DNA of 64,000 bases from a bacterium (GTDB lineage: Bacteria > 4484-113 > JAFGCY01). Location: assembly GCA_020849855.1 (NCBI GenBank), contig JADZFO010000040.1, positions 142,705 to 206,704 of the forward strand. The letters run 5' to 3'. Of the stretch, positions 6,764 through 15,094 are shown one piece after another (the stretch's first letter is position 1; each line of letters begins with the position of its first letter). Position numbers and translations under genes: made by a program. The notes below the pieces were generated by a model that saw only the letters and a program-made list of their open reading frames with translations, was not told where the DNA came from and ran no database searches.

Positions 6764-8065
6764 CTAGTCCAGCGCGACCTGTACCAGGCCGTTGCGGATG
6801 TACTCCTCAAGCTGCTCGTCATAGACGGCGATCGCATAGCGCAGCTGGCTGGTGGAGACCGGCACGGGCACGATGATCTCGTACTCGCGCTTCTCATCGT
6901 CGAGGGCCACCATGATGTCGCTGGGATCGCGCAGGCTGTCAGCGCTCTTCTGGGACAGCAGCTTGCCGGACACAGCCGTCGCGCTGTCCGCCCCGGGGGC
7001 GGCGCTGCGGTCCATGTTGACCACCTCGCTGTAGCCCTTGCCGGAGCTCTCGCGGATGCTCACCTCATAGGGCTGGCGCGAGGAGCTACTGGTGCTGACC
7101 GCGATGTCGTAGAGCCAGTTGAAGCGGCTGGCCGGGTTTTCCTTTGTCGCCGCGCTGGCCGAGATGAATACCTGGTAGCGATAGATCGGGCGGCTGCCCT
7201 TGGGCATCGAGAAGCGGATCACCAGGTCGCGCAGATCGCCGCGGCCGGTGGAGGGCGACTCGCTGTAGAGGCGCTCGCTGGAGCGGATGCTCAGCGGGGC
7301 ATAGACCTCGGCCTCGAGCTGCGCGGCGGGCTGCAGGATCTTGCCGGCCCCGGCAGCCGCAGCGCCTGCGTTCTTGCCCGGGCTCTTGCCGCTTACCTTC
7401 TCGTCAGCCTTTGCGCCGGAGGTCTTGGCCCCCGCCTTGCCCTTGTCCTTGCCTTTGCTCTTCGACTTGGCCGGCGTCCTGCCCTTGGCGCTGTCGGCCT
7501 GCTTGCCGGACATGGAGATGAACTGCTTGACCGAGCCGGGGCTCAGGTCCCGGGCGGCGATGCGGCCCTGGGGATCAATCAGGAAAGTGGAGGGAATGAG
7601 CTGCACGCCCCAGGCTTTAGCGATGCCATCGTTGCCATCGTCCCCGTCATACAGGACCGGGTAAGCGATGCGGGCCTTGGAGACGGTCTTCTTCAGGTTG
7701 CCATAGGTCATCTCGTTGTCGAGCGACACCCCGATGACAGTGAAGTCCTCGCGCTCAGCCATGTCGCGGCTGATCTTGACCACGCCGGGAAGTTCCTTCA
7801 TGCAGGGGCCGCACCAGGTGGCCCAGAAGTCGACATAGACCCACTTGCCGCGCATGGCGTCAAGCGAGACCGGCGTGCCGCTGATGTCGAGGCCGTAAAG
7901 CTCGGGGGCCATGCTGCCCAGTTCCGAGCGCAGCTCAAGGGCGGCGCGGACCTCCGGGCTGAGTTCGCTGTCCTGTACGGAATCAAGTTGTGCAGACGCG
8001 CCAGAGACGTGCAGAATCAAGGCGACTGCAGCGGCGGCGCAGGCTGTAAAGCCCCGGCGTATCAT
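6764..8065 (-). CDS. Secreted TlpA/ResA-type thioredoxin-like protein with a C-terminal extension
   Basis: The 433-residue protein starts at ATG 8065, with GGAGGG upstream and a clear signal peptide (residues 1-25, ending ASA-Q). The thioredoxin domain follows: WATWCGPC with Cys85 and Cys88, then VIGVSLD and the cis-Pro strand LIPSTFLID. This indicates a periplasmic thiol-disulfide reductase fold. After a Lys/Gly/Ala/Ser-rich linker (~residues 195-240) comes a 190-residue extension of unknown fold. An in-frame GTG 45 bp upstream is possible but would bury the signal peptide. A TATAAT lies about 65 bp upstream of the start. Confidence 0.85.
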   Translation of the reverse strand: MIRRGFTACAAAAVALILHVSGASAQLDSVQDSELSPEVRAALELRSELGSMAPELYGLDISGTPVSLDAMRGKWVYVDFWATWCGPCMKELPGVVKISRDMAEREDFTVIGVSLDNEMTYGNLKKTVSKARIAYPVLYDGDDGNDGIAKAWGVQLIPSTFLIDPQGRIAARDLSPGSVKQFISMSGKQADSAKGRTPAKSKSKGKDKGKAGAKTSGAKADEKVSGKSPGKNAGAAAAGAGKILQPAAQLEAEVYAPLSIRSSERLYSESPSTGRGDLRDLVIRFSMPKGSRPIYRYQVFISASAATKENPASRFNWLYDIAVSTSSSSRQPYEVSIRESSGKGYSEVVNMDRSAAPGADSATAVSGKLLSQKSADSLRDPSDIMVALDDEKREYEIIVPVPVSTSQLRYAIAVYDEQLEEYIRNGLVQVALD

Positions 8066-8189
8066 GAAAATCTCTGTCCCTCCGAGCCCACAGGGCGGCG
8101 ACGGACCCACCCCGTGCCCGCCGATTATAGCGGACGCAAACAGGCCGCCCGCTGTTTAGATTCGCCTGCGGCAGGGGCGCTGTTAAACC

Positions 8190-9239
8190 TCAGGGCCGCC
8201 AGCGCGGGCAGGTCGCCGCCAGCAGTCTGGCCGCGGCGTCATAGACCGTCTGCGCGCCGATGGTATGCAGGCAGGTGCGGTTGTGGAGCTGGCTGCCGAA
8301 GCGGGCGTCGCAGCGGCTGCAGATGCCCTCCGCGCGGACCGTGATGGAGTTGGCGTACTGGAAGGGACCGCAGCGCGCCGGGTCAGTGGGCCCGAAGAGC
8401 ACCACCACCGGGCGCTGGCGCCCGACGGCCAGATGCACCGGCCCGCTGTCGGGGCCGATGAAGAGGTCCGCCTTGTCCAGCACCCAGCTCAGCTCCTCGA
8501 TGGTGGTCTGGCCGACAAGGTCCACGACCGTGTTGTTGTAGCTGTAGACGCCCTCGAAGTGCACCCGCTCGGCCGGTGAGCCGAGGAAGACGAAGTCGAC
8601 AGAGTTCACAGGAAAGAGGTTAAGCAGCTTGTTGAAGCTCTCCAGCGGCCAGCGCTTGTGCTCCACGGTGGCGCCGACACTGAGAGCGACGATGGGCCTT
8701 GAGCGGCCGAAGTTAGGGCCCAGTTTGTCCTTCAGCCAGACCTTGGCCCGCTCCTCGTCGATGTAGACCTTCTCGCTGTAGTCGCGGACCTCCACACCGT
8801 AGCTCTGCAGCAGGAAGGCCTTCTCCTCGATGAGGTGCTCGCGCATGTCGGGCCGGCTGAAACTGCGCGTAAGCAGCAGGTCGCGCATCTCACTGCGGTA
8901 GCCGACCCGCTCCTTCACGCCGCCAAGCAGGGCCATCAGGGCGGAGCCGAAACTGTTGTGGAAGATGAAGGCCAGGTCGAAGGAGCCGGCCTTGAGCGCC
9001 TGGACAGCCGCGCCGAAGCTGGCCATGTTCCAGTCACCCTTCGAGCGATCGTAAGGAATAAGTTCATTGACAGCCGGATCGAAGCGGTAAGATGAAATGG
9101 AGGCCGGCTGGCCCAGTACAGCCAGATGTGCTTCCGGCCACGCGCTGCGGACAGCCCGCACGCAGGGGCTGAGCATTACCAGATCGCCAATCATGGACCA
9201 GTCCATAATGACGATGCGCCGGGGATCACGGCTAGCCAA
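8190..9239 (-). CDS. Glycosyltransferase family 9 (heptosyltransferase-like)
   Basis: The 349-residue protein has an N-terminal MIGDLVMLSPCVRAVRSAWP, the typical GT9 opening (G-D-x-(V/L)-x-x-x-P-x-x-x-x-L). Later motifs are VALSVGAT..KRWP and, in the C-terminal Rossmann half, FIGPDSGPVHLAVG and VVLFGPTDPARCGP. GT9 enzymes such as WaaC/WaaF transfer ADP-heptose to the LPS core, which agrees with rfaE1/rfaE2 at 28.5-29.9 kb. The TTG start at 9239 is set by the open frame and by TATAAT ending 8 nt upstream. Sugar donor and acceptor cannot be read from the sequence. Confidence 0.88.
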   Translation of the reverse strand: MASRDPRRIVIMDWSMIGDLVMLSPCVRAVRSAWPEAHLAVLGQPASISSYRFDPAVNELIPYDRSKGDWNMASFGAAVQALKAGSFDLAFIFHNSFGSALMALLGGVKERVGYRSEMRDLLLTRSFSRPDMREHLIEEKAFLLQSYGVEVRDYSEKVYIDEERAKVWLKDKLGPNFGRSRPIVALSVGATVEHKRWPLESFNKLLNLFPVNSVDFVFLGSPAERVHFEGVYSYNNTVVDLVGQTTIEELSWVLDKADLFIGPDSGPVHLAVGRQRPVVVLFGPTDPARCGPFQYANSITVRAEGICSRCDARFGSQLHNRTCLHTIGAQTVYDAAARLLAATCPRWRP

Positions 9240-9247
9240 GGCGAGCC

Positions 9248-9253
9248 ATTATA
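9248..9253 (-). promoter_or_regulatory. -10 box TATAAT 8 nt before the GT9 start
   Basis: A consensus TATAAT on the minus strand is followed by 8 nt and a TTG start. No ribosome-binding site fits in the gap. Confidence 0.5.
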
Positions 9254-9407
9254 GTGATATCGCCGTGCTCCCCCCACTGGCAATGTTCAGCCCCCGCCTG
9301 CAGGCTAAGGCTGCGAATCTCCAGGCCACTGCGTCCAGTGCCAGCCTCTTTTGGCTTTCAGGCTTTTTGCTTGACGATGTCCTCTTACTTCCCCTCTACC
9401 CTCTTAG

Positions 9408-10391
9408 CTACTTCGCCAGAGACCACAGCGAGCCCCGCCAGCCGGCGGCCGAGATTGCTGCAAAGGTCCGTTCACAGGTCTGAATGAAGTTGACGCCGTA
9501 TCCCATGGCGCTGGCCACCTCAATGCGCCGGCGGTTCAGGGCCTCCAGCCGGGCCTGGCTGGGCTGCGACTGGCAGGCCAGCTTGGCTATCTCCCATTCC
9601 AGCCACCAGATAAGCTCATGGCCGGCGAGGTCCGGCTCCAGCCGTTCTTCCTTTGGACGCGGGTCCAGGCTCAAGCCATGACCCGCCCTGAACTCGTCCA
9701 GCACGTCTGCCCAGTGCTCGGACGGCAGATAGCGCAGGGCCACCTTGAGGATCGCCAGGCTGTTCCAGCCATGGTCTTGGAGTACCTCAGGCAGCTCGTC
9801 CTTCGGGAATTCAAAACTGGCCAGGTAGCCCGGCACGTAAGCCGCAACCCGGCGGTACTCGTTAACGATCTGCCGCGGGGTCAGCACCCTGTCGCGGGCC
9901 GCGACGTTGTCTAGCCACTTGGCTTCAGCCAGCAGCGAAAGGCAGCGCAGCTGCATTTCGCTGTCCAGGCCAACGGCCAGTCCATGCCTGGCCCGGCGCA
10001 GCTGGCCCTCGGCGAGCAGGCTGCGCACCAGCTCAACCTGTTCATAAACCTCCTCGTGCTGGAGGCGCGAAAGTGCGCCATAGGCTGTAAGCAGGGCAAA
10101 GGTGCACAGCGCGCGGTCATAGGCGCTGGCCAGCGGTTCATGCTGGCAGTACTTCTCTGTCCACTCCAGCAGGCCCTGGAGCTCAGCTACCTGGTCAAAG
10201 CGGTCGCGGTTACAGGCCCCGACTGCTTCCCTGGTAAGTGCTCCAGCCAGCTGGCTGAAGGCAGCGGCTTCCATGAGCGGCTCGGGACGCTGGATGTCCT
10301 CGGCGCCATAGAGTGTCTGGCGGGTCCACCAGAGCTGGGGCTTGCCCAGGAACTCCAGCGGGCTGGGCACGGAGACGGCAATGGCGCTCAT
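9408..10391 (-). CDS. Hypothetical protein, partner of the HTH protein
   Basis: The 327-residue protein overlaps the upstream HTH gene by 4 bp (ATGA), so the two are translationally coupled. It is mostly helical, with many Trp, Leu and Arg residues, no signal peptide and no membrane segment. Notable features are a WWTRQTLYGAEDI stretch near the N-terminus and an HELIWWLEWEIAKLA helix near the end. The helical pattern could be TPR- or HEAT-like, but no repeat is regular enough to claim. I do not recognise the family. Confidence 0.7.
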   Translation of the reverse strand: MSAIAVSVPSPLEFLGKPQLWWTRQTLYGAEDIQRPEPLMEAAAFSQLAGALTREAVGACNRDRFDQVAELQGLLEWTEKYCQHEPLASAYDRALCTFALLTAYGALSRLQHEEVYEQVELVRSLLAEGQLRRARHGLAVGLDSEMQLRCLSLLAEAKWLDNVAARDRVLTPRQIVNEYRRVAAYVPGYLASFEFPKDELPEVLQDHGWNSLAILKVALRYLPSEHWADVLDEFRAGHGLSLDPRPKEERLEPDLAGHELIWWLEWEIAKLACQSQPSQARLEALNRRRIEVASAMGYGVNFIQTCERTFAAISAAGWRGSLWSLAK

Positions 10392-10993
10392 CGGCGCCCG
10401 CCTTCACCGGCACTGGGACGCGGCTCGGATTCAGCGCTGGAGCCAGAGCTCTCCTCAACCGAAGCCCCGGCCATCTGGTCCAGGATCTCCCGGGAGCGCT
10501 GCTTAAGTTTCTGCCGCGCCTCGCTGACAACGTAGCTGTGTTCGTCTGAGGCCGTTAGTGTTGAGAGCGGTCTTCCACCAGCCAGGGTTTCTGAGTCTGC
10601 AGCAGCACTGGTCCCAATCCGGCCTGAGGCGGCAGTCTCGTGAGCTGTAGAAATCTCTCCGGCCAGCATACGGCGCATTACCCGCAGGCCGGCGCTGTAC
10701 AGGGCATCCTCCAGCTGATCGGGAGAGATTGCCGCGTTTCCGGGGCCTGCCGTGCTTGAACTGATGATGCCCAGCTGCTCATCAACACTCTGACCCAGCC
10801 TGGCCATGGCCCAGAGCACCAGGTCCGCCGGCGGAGCGCTCTTGCCCTCCAAAACCCGGTAGACGGTGGCCCGGCTCAGCTCGAAGCCGTCCCGCTGCAA
10901 GGCCTGATGCAGCGCCGGAACGCGCCACTGACGCTGTTCCATCAACTTTTGGATGCTAAGCGTCGCAATTGTGAGACACTGTTCTTGTTTCAC
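10388..10993 (-). CDS. Helix-turn-helix DNA-binding protein
   Basis: The 201-residue protein starts with GTG. Residues ~10-75 form an XRE/Cro-like HTH: LHQALQRDGFELSRATVYRVLEG is a helix-turn-recognition helix, followed by PADLVLWAMARLGQSV, the usual dimer-side helices. The remainder is Ser/Ala/Glu-rich and probably flexible. It is the first gene of a coupled pair, so it may sense with or through the downstream protein. It may regulate its own promoter or the divergent ahcY, whose coding region starts 212 bp away; this is inferred from position. Confidence 0.75.
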   Translation of the reverse strand: MKQEQCLTIATLSIQKLMEQRQWRVPALHQALQRDGFELSRATVYRVLEGKSAPPADLVLWAMARLGQSVDEQLGIISSSTAGPGNAAISPDQLEDALYSAGLRVMRRMLAGEISTAHETAASGRIGTSAAADSETLAGGRPLSTLTASDEHSYVVSEARQKLKQRSREILDQMAGASVEESSGSSAESEPRPSAGEGGRR

Positions 10994-11205
10994 TTGCTGA
11001 AGTTATCACATAAACCGCAGTAGTGCAAGTACTTCTGCCGGAATAGATACAGATTCGCGATGACTGGTGCGTGTGCATGTCATAGTTGAAAGGAACTTGA
11101 GGTCAAGGCTTCGATTTCGAGACATCTTTAAGACTCAGCAATCGGAGAGTAAGATACGCGCGCCGATAAACATCCTGCCGGGGCTGCCGGCGCAGAGAGG
11201 CTTCA

Positions 11206-12483
11206 ATGAGCGCGAAACGTTTGTCCATCCCTCTGGACATTGCCGACATAAACCTGGCCAACGAGGGCAAGCGCCGCACTGAATGGGCGGCGAGCGAGAT
11301 GCCCGTGCTTGCCAGGCTGACTGATGAGTTCAAGCAGAGCAAGCCTCTCAAGGGACAGCGCATCGCAGCCTGTCTGCATGTCACGACTGAGACCGCCAAC
11401 CTGATGCTGGTGCTGAAGGCCGGCGGTGCAGAAGTTCGTCTCTGCGGCAGCAACCCGCTCAGCACCCAGGATGACGTGGCGGCGCATCTGGTCCGCGACC
11501 ACGGCATATCGACATTTGCCACCTATGGCGCCGACCGCAAGAAGTACTACGAGCAGATCAATGCCGTCCTCGACTTCAAGCCCACCATCACCATGGACGA
11601 CGGCTGCGACCTGGTGCACACTCTGCATTGCGAGCGCCGTGACCTGCTGCCGGGAATCATCGGCGGCACGGAGGAGACGACCACCGGTGTGATCCGGCTG
11701 CGCGCCATGGCGGCAGACGGTGCCCTCGCCTACCCCATCGTGGCGGTAAATGACGCTGACACCAAGCACCTCTTCGATAACCGCTACGGAACCGGGCAGA
11801 GCACCATTGACGGCATCCTGCGCGCCACCAACCTGCTGCTGGCGGGCCGCACAGTCGTTGTCGCCGGCTATGGCTGGTGCGGCCGCGGCGTGGCCATGCG
11901 GGCGCGCGGCATGGGCGCAATCGTCGTGGTGACCGAGATTGATCCAATCAAGGCGCTCGAAGCGGCCCTGGACGGCTTCCAGGTGATGCCGATGTCCAAG
12001 GCGGCGCCGCTTGGGGACCTGTTCATCACTCTGACAGGCAACATCAACGTCATCGATGTGGCCCACATGCTCAAGATGAAGGACGGCGCCATCGTCTGCA
12101 ACAGCGGGCACTTTGACGTCGAGATCAACGTTGGCGGCCTGGGCGCTGCCGCGAAGAAGGCCAATGCCTCCCGCGACAATGTGGTGGAGTACATAATGCC
12201 CAGCGGCCGGAAAGTCCGTCTGCTGGCGGAAGGCCGCCTCGTCAACCTGGCTGCGGCTGAGGGGCATCCGGCGGCGGTTATGGATATGAGCTTCGCGAAT
12301 CAGGCACTTTCCGCACAATATCTGGTCAAGCAGCATCATAAACTCAGTAAGGGTGTTTACAGCGTGCCGCGGGAACTGGACGAAAGGGTTGCCCGTCTCA
12401 AGCTGGGGACGCTCGGACTGAGCATTGACAAGCTCAGCGCTGAACAGAAGAAGTACCTGGCGAGCTACTCGCACGGCACTTAA
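11206..12483 (+). CDS. ahcY: S-adenosylhomocysteine hydrolase
   Basis: The 425-residue enzyme reversibly splits S-adenosylhomocysteine into adenosine and homocysteine and so relieves product inhibition of methyltransferases. Visible hallmarks are [11 protein letters not shown], the substrate lysine/aspartate region [19 protein letters not shown], the NAD-binding [18 protein letters not shown] and the HFDVEI block ([11 protein letters not shown]). The length matches the short bacterial/archaeal form lacking the ~40-residue insert. GAGAGG lies 5 nt before the ATG, directly after a small GCCGG-ggct-GCCGGC hairpin. It is not in an obvious methyl-cycle operon. Confidence 0.97.
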   Translation: MSAKRLSIPLDIADINLANEGKRRTEWAASEMPVLARLTDEFKQSKPLKGQRIAACLHVTTETANLMLVLKAGGAEVRLCGSNPLSTQDDVAAHLVRDHGISTFATYGADRKKYYEQINAVLDFKPTITMDDGCDLVHTLHCERRDLLPGIIGGTEETTTGVIRLRAMAADGALAYPIVAVNDADTKHLFDNRYGTGQSTIDGILRATNLLLAGRTVVVAGYGWCGRGVAMRARGMGAIVVVTEIDPIKALEAALDGFQVMPMSKAAPLGDLFITLTGNINVIDVAHMLKMKDGAIVCNSGHFDVEINVGGLGAAAKKANASRDNVVEYIMPSGRKVRLLAEGRLVNLAAAEGHPAAVMDMSFANQALSAQYLVKQHHKLSKGVYSVPRELDERVARLKLGTLGLSIDKLSAEQKKYLASYSHGT

Positions 12484-12612
12484 GCCTGACCAGCGCGGGT
12501 ATTGTTTAGCTGCAGGCAGTCTGCTGACGATGAGTTATCAGCATTCATGCGGTTTTGAATGTATGATTGCAGCTGTACGCGACCTTAAGTATGGCTTGAA
12601 GCGAGGCGAAGA

Positions 12613-15051
12613 GTGAAATACATCGCGCTGGTGCTGGCCTTGTGGCTGGCTCTGAGTGTATGCAGCCTGGCGGCTGAGCTCAAGGGGGTTGAAGCTTTTC
12701 CCCTCGACCAGCTCAAGCCGGGCCAGAAGGCCGTGGGCCACACTGTCATCCGTGGCATCAAGGTCGAGACCTTTGACGTTGAGATCCTCGAGCTTGTGCC
12801 GGACGGCGGCTTTGATGGCGGCCCGATGGTACTGGCCAGATTCAGCGGCCCCGTGGTTGAGCACTCCAAGGGTATCGCGGCTGGATACTCCGGCAGCCCG
12901 GTCTATATTGGCAGCAAGCTGCTGGGCGCCGTAAGCATGGCGATTCCATATACCGATACGCATATTGGCGGTATTACCCCGATCGGCCAGATGCTGGCTG
13001 CAATGCCCACTGGCGCCGAACCGGACTATACCAACAACACTGTCCTGCCAAAGACTGAGCACAGCGGCACGCCCATCGATGAAGAGGGCAACCCGATTGA
13101 TGAGCGTGGCGAGAAGATCGCTTATACCTCTGATGCTGCTGCCGCTCTGCGCTTTAACGAGAGCATGCGTGCTGAAGGCATCAAGCGCTACGCCGCCGTG
13201 CCCTGCACCACCCCGATCCTCTACAGCGGCATCAGCCCGCAGATTATGGCGCGCTACCAGCCCCAGCTTCAGAAGCTGCTGGGCCCGAACTTCAGCTTTG
13301 CCCCCGCCCCGGCCGGAGCCGGCGGCGATACGGGCCTGCTCCAGCTGCAGCAGGAAATGCAGGCGGCGGGCGGCGGCGCGGCCCCGGGCCTGCTTTTCGC
13401 GCCCAAGACGCCCGGCCCGGCGCTGAAGGGCGGAGATGCCGTGGCTGTCTCCCTGATGCAGGGTGATATTGAACTGAACGCTATCGGCACCGTGACCTAC
13501 AGCGACGCCGATGGCCGCGTGCTGATCTTCGGCCATCCCATGCTGGGCAGCGGCAGCACCAACCTGCCCATGGGCAAGGGCTATGTGGTCTGGACCTTCA
13601 CCAGCATTGAGCGCGCTTTCAAGCAGGGCGTGCGCCTTGACACCCTCGGCACACTGACCCAGGACCGGCTGGCCGCCTGCGGCGGAAAGCTAAACACCCA
13701 GCCGGACCTGATTCCCTTCAAGATCAAGATCAAGGACATCGATAACGGCAGCGAGCGCGTGATGAACGTCTCGGTCATCCGGCACCCCGACTACACGCCC
13801 ATGCTGATGGCGATGGCGCTGAGCCAGGCCGCCGGCAAGGTCCTGGACCGCCAGAGCGGCGGCACCATGAAGATGAGCTACCACATTGAGGGTATCGGCC
13901 TCAAGGAGCCGCTGCGCCGCGTCAATTACTACAGCGACGACATGGATGTGATCAGCCAGGGCGCCTACGAACTGGCCCCGATTGCCAACCTGCTGACCAC
14001 CAACATCTACCGCGATGTGAAGCTCAGCAAGGTTGAGGTGCTGCTTGAGATCACCCGCAACCGCGTCAACGCCTCGATTGACGACGCGGAGCTGGTGATT
14101 GACAAGGCCACGCCCGCCCCGGGTATGCCGCAGACTCCTGATATGCACCAGGTCCTGCCGGAGCAGACCCCGCCCAGCCAGCCGGCACAGCCTGCGCAGC
14201 CAGGTTCAGGCATGGTGCTGCCGGGCGGCAAGCTGCCGCTGAATCAGATCAGCTCGCAGCTGCCAGCCATTTATGGCGGTGTCCCGCTGCAGCAGCAGGA
14301 TCCTGATCAGCCGAACCCCAATCCTAATCCGAACCCGAACCAGCAGCAAAGCACTACCCCGCCGCCGATCATGGGCCCGGGCGGGATGATGCCGGGCGGC
14401 AATATCCCCACCTTCGCCCCTGGGGAGACGATCAAGGTCCGCGTGCGCCTGCAGCCTTTCCGCACTGACGCGATCTTCCGCGAGTTCAGCATCAAGGTTC
14501 CCGATGACTTCCCCAGCGGTTCGACCATGATCCTGGTGCATGGCGGCGGCGACCTGATCTCCATGTCTGACATCAACGGCAAGGGCCGCAACCTCTTTGG
14601 CATGGGGCCGATCATTGAAGTGAAGGACCACGACCTGGATTCCATTCTGGATCAGATCATCGAGTGGCCGCTGAACAATGAGCTGCTTGTCACTCTGGCG
14701 CGGCCCTTCGACCCGGCTGCCCCGCAGGAGCTGGGCGCCCAGGATGACAACAAGGAAAAGCCGGACGACAAGATCGACGCCAAGTACCAGATGGAGTACG
14801 TAATCTACAACGGCTTCATGCTGCCGGTGAACATCCAGACCAAGGAAGACCAGGCCCTGGCGGCGCAGATGACCGGCACCATTCCGGCCGATACCGGAGC
14901 CCCGACCACTCCGGCCGGTGACAGCGCCCCGCAGAGCGGCCAGCCTGATGCCACGGGCGAAGGCGACTACATCCGCACCAGCGCCAGCCTGCACGACGGA
15001 CTGCGCCAGCCACTGGAGCGGCTGCGCGCAGGCAAGGGCAGGCAGTTCTAA
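12613..15051 (+). CDS. Secreted S55 (SpoIVB-like) peptidase-domain protein
   Basis: The 812-residue protein starts at GTG with a signal peptide (1-21). Residues ~24-110 carry the S55 pattern, GQKAVGHTVIRG and GIAAGYSGSPVYIG, with Ser93 of G-Y-S-G-S-P in the position of SpoIVB's catalytic serine. A second block near residue 305, FGHPML(G)SG..NLPMG, is also conserved in non-sporulating S55 homologues. The middle has a Pro/Asn-rich linker (NPNPNPN) before a C-terminal beta-rich domain. SpoIVB triggers a sporulation protease, but no sporulation gene is visible here, so this is probably a general envelope protease. The start is supported by GAGG about 12 nt upstream. Confidence 0.82.
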   Translation: MKYIALVLALWLALSVCSLAAELKGVEAFPLDQLKPGQKAVGHTVIRGIKVETFDVEILELVPDGGFDGGPMVLARFSGPVVEHSKGIAAGYSGSPVYIGSKLLGAVSMAIPYTDTHIGGITPIGQMLAAMPTGAEPDYTNNTVLPKTEHSGTPIDEEGNPIDERGEKIAYTSDAAAALRFNESMRAEGIKRYAAVPCTTPILYSGISPQIMARYQPQLQKLLGPNFSFAPAPAGAGGDTGLLQLQQEMQAAGGGAAPGLLFAPKTPGPALKGGDAVAVSLMQGDIELNAIGTVTYSDADGRVLIFGHPMLGSGSTNLPMGKGYVVWTFTSIERAFKQGVRLDTLGTLTQDRLAACGGKLNTQPDLIPFKIKIKDIDNGSERVMNVSVIRHPDYTPMLMAMALSQAAGKVLDRQSGGTMKMSYHIEGIGLKEPLRRVNYYSDDMDVISQGAYELAPIANLLTTNIYRDVKLSKVEVLLEITRNRVNASIDDAELVIDKATPAPGMPQTPDMHQVLPEQTPPSQPAQPAQPGSGMVLPGGKLPLNQISSQLPAIYGGVPLQQQDPDQPNPNPNPNPNQQQSTTPPPIMGPGGMMPGGNIPTFAPGETIKVRVRLQPFRTDAIFREFSIKVPDDFPSGSTMILVHGGGDLISMSDINGKGRNLFGMGPIIEVKDHDLDSILDQIIEWPLNNELLVTLARPFDPAAPQELGAQDDNKEKPDDKIDAKYQMEYVIYNGFMLPVNIQTKEDQALAAQMTGTIPADTGAPTTPAGDSAPQSGQPDATGEGDYIRTSASLHDGLRQPLERLRAGKGRQF

Positions 15052-15094
15052 GCCGCGCCGAACCTATACAGTGAACTGAAATGAGCCAGGCGTC

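Noticed and set aside
6032-8344. A 770-codon open frame on the plus strand
   Set aside because: It is antisense to the ThiE-like and TlpA-like genes, has no ribosome site and a high-GC shadow composition. The minus-strand genes have clear domains.
10994-11205. SAH-sensing riboswitch before ahcY
   Set aside because: I looked for the conserved SAH riboswitch core and pseudoknot partners and did not find them. Only a small hairpin precedes the ribosome site.
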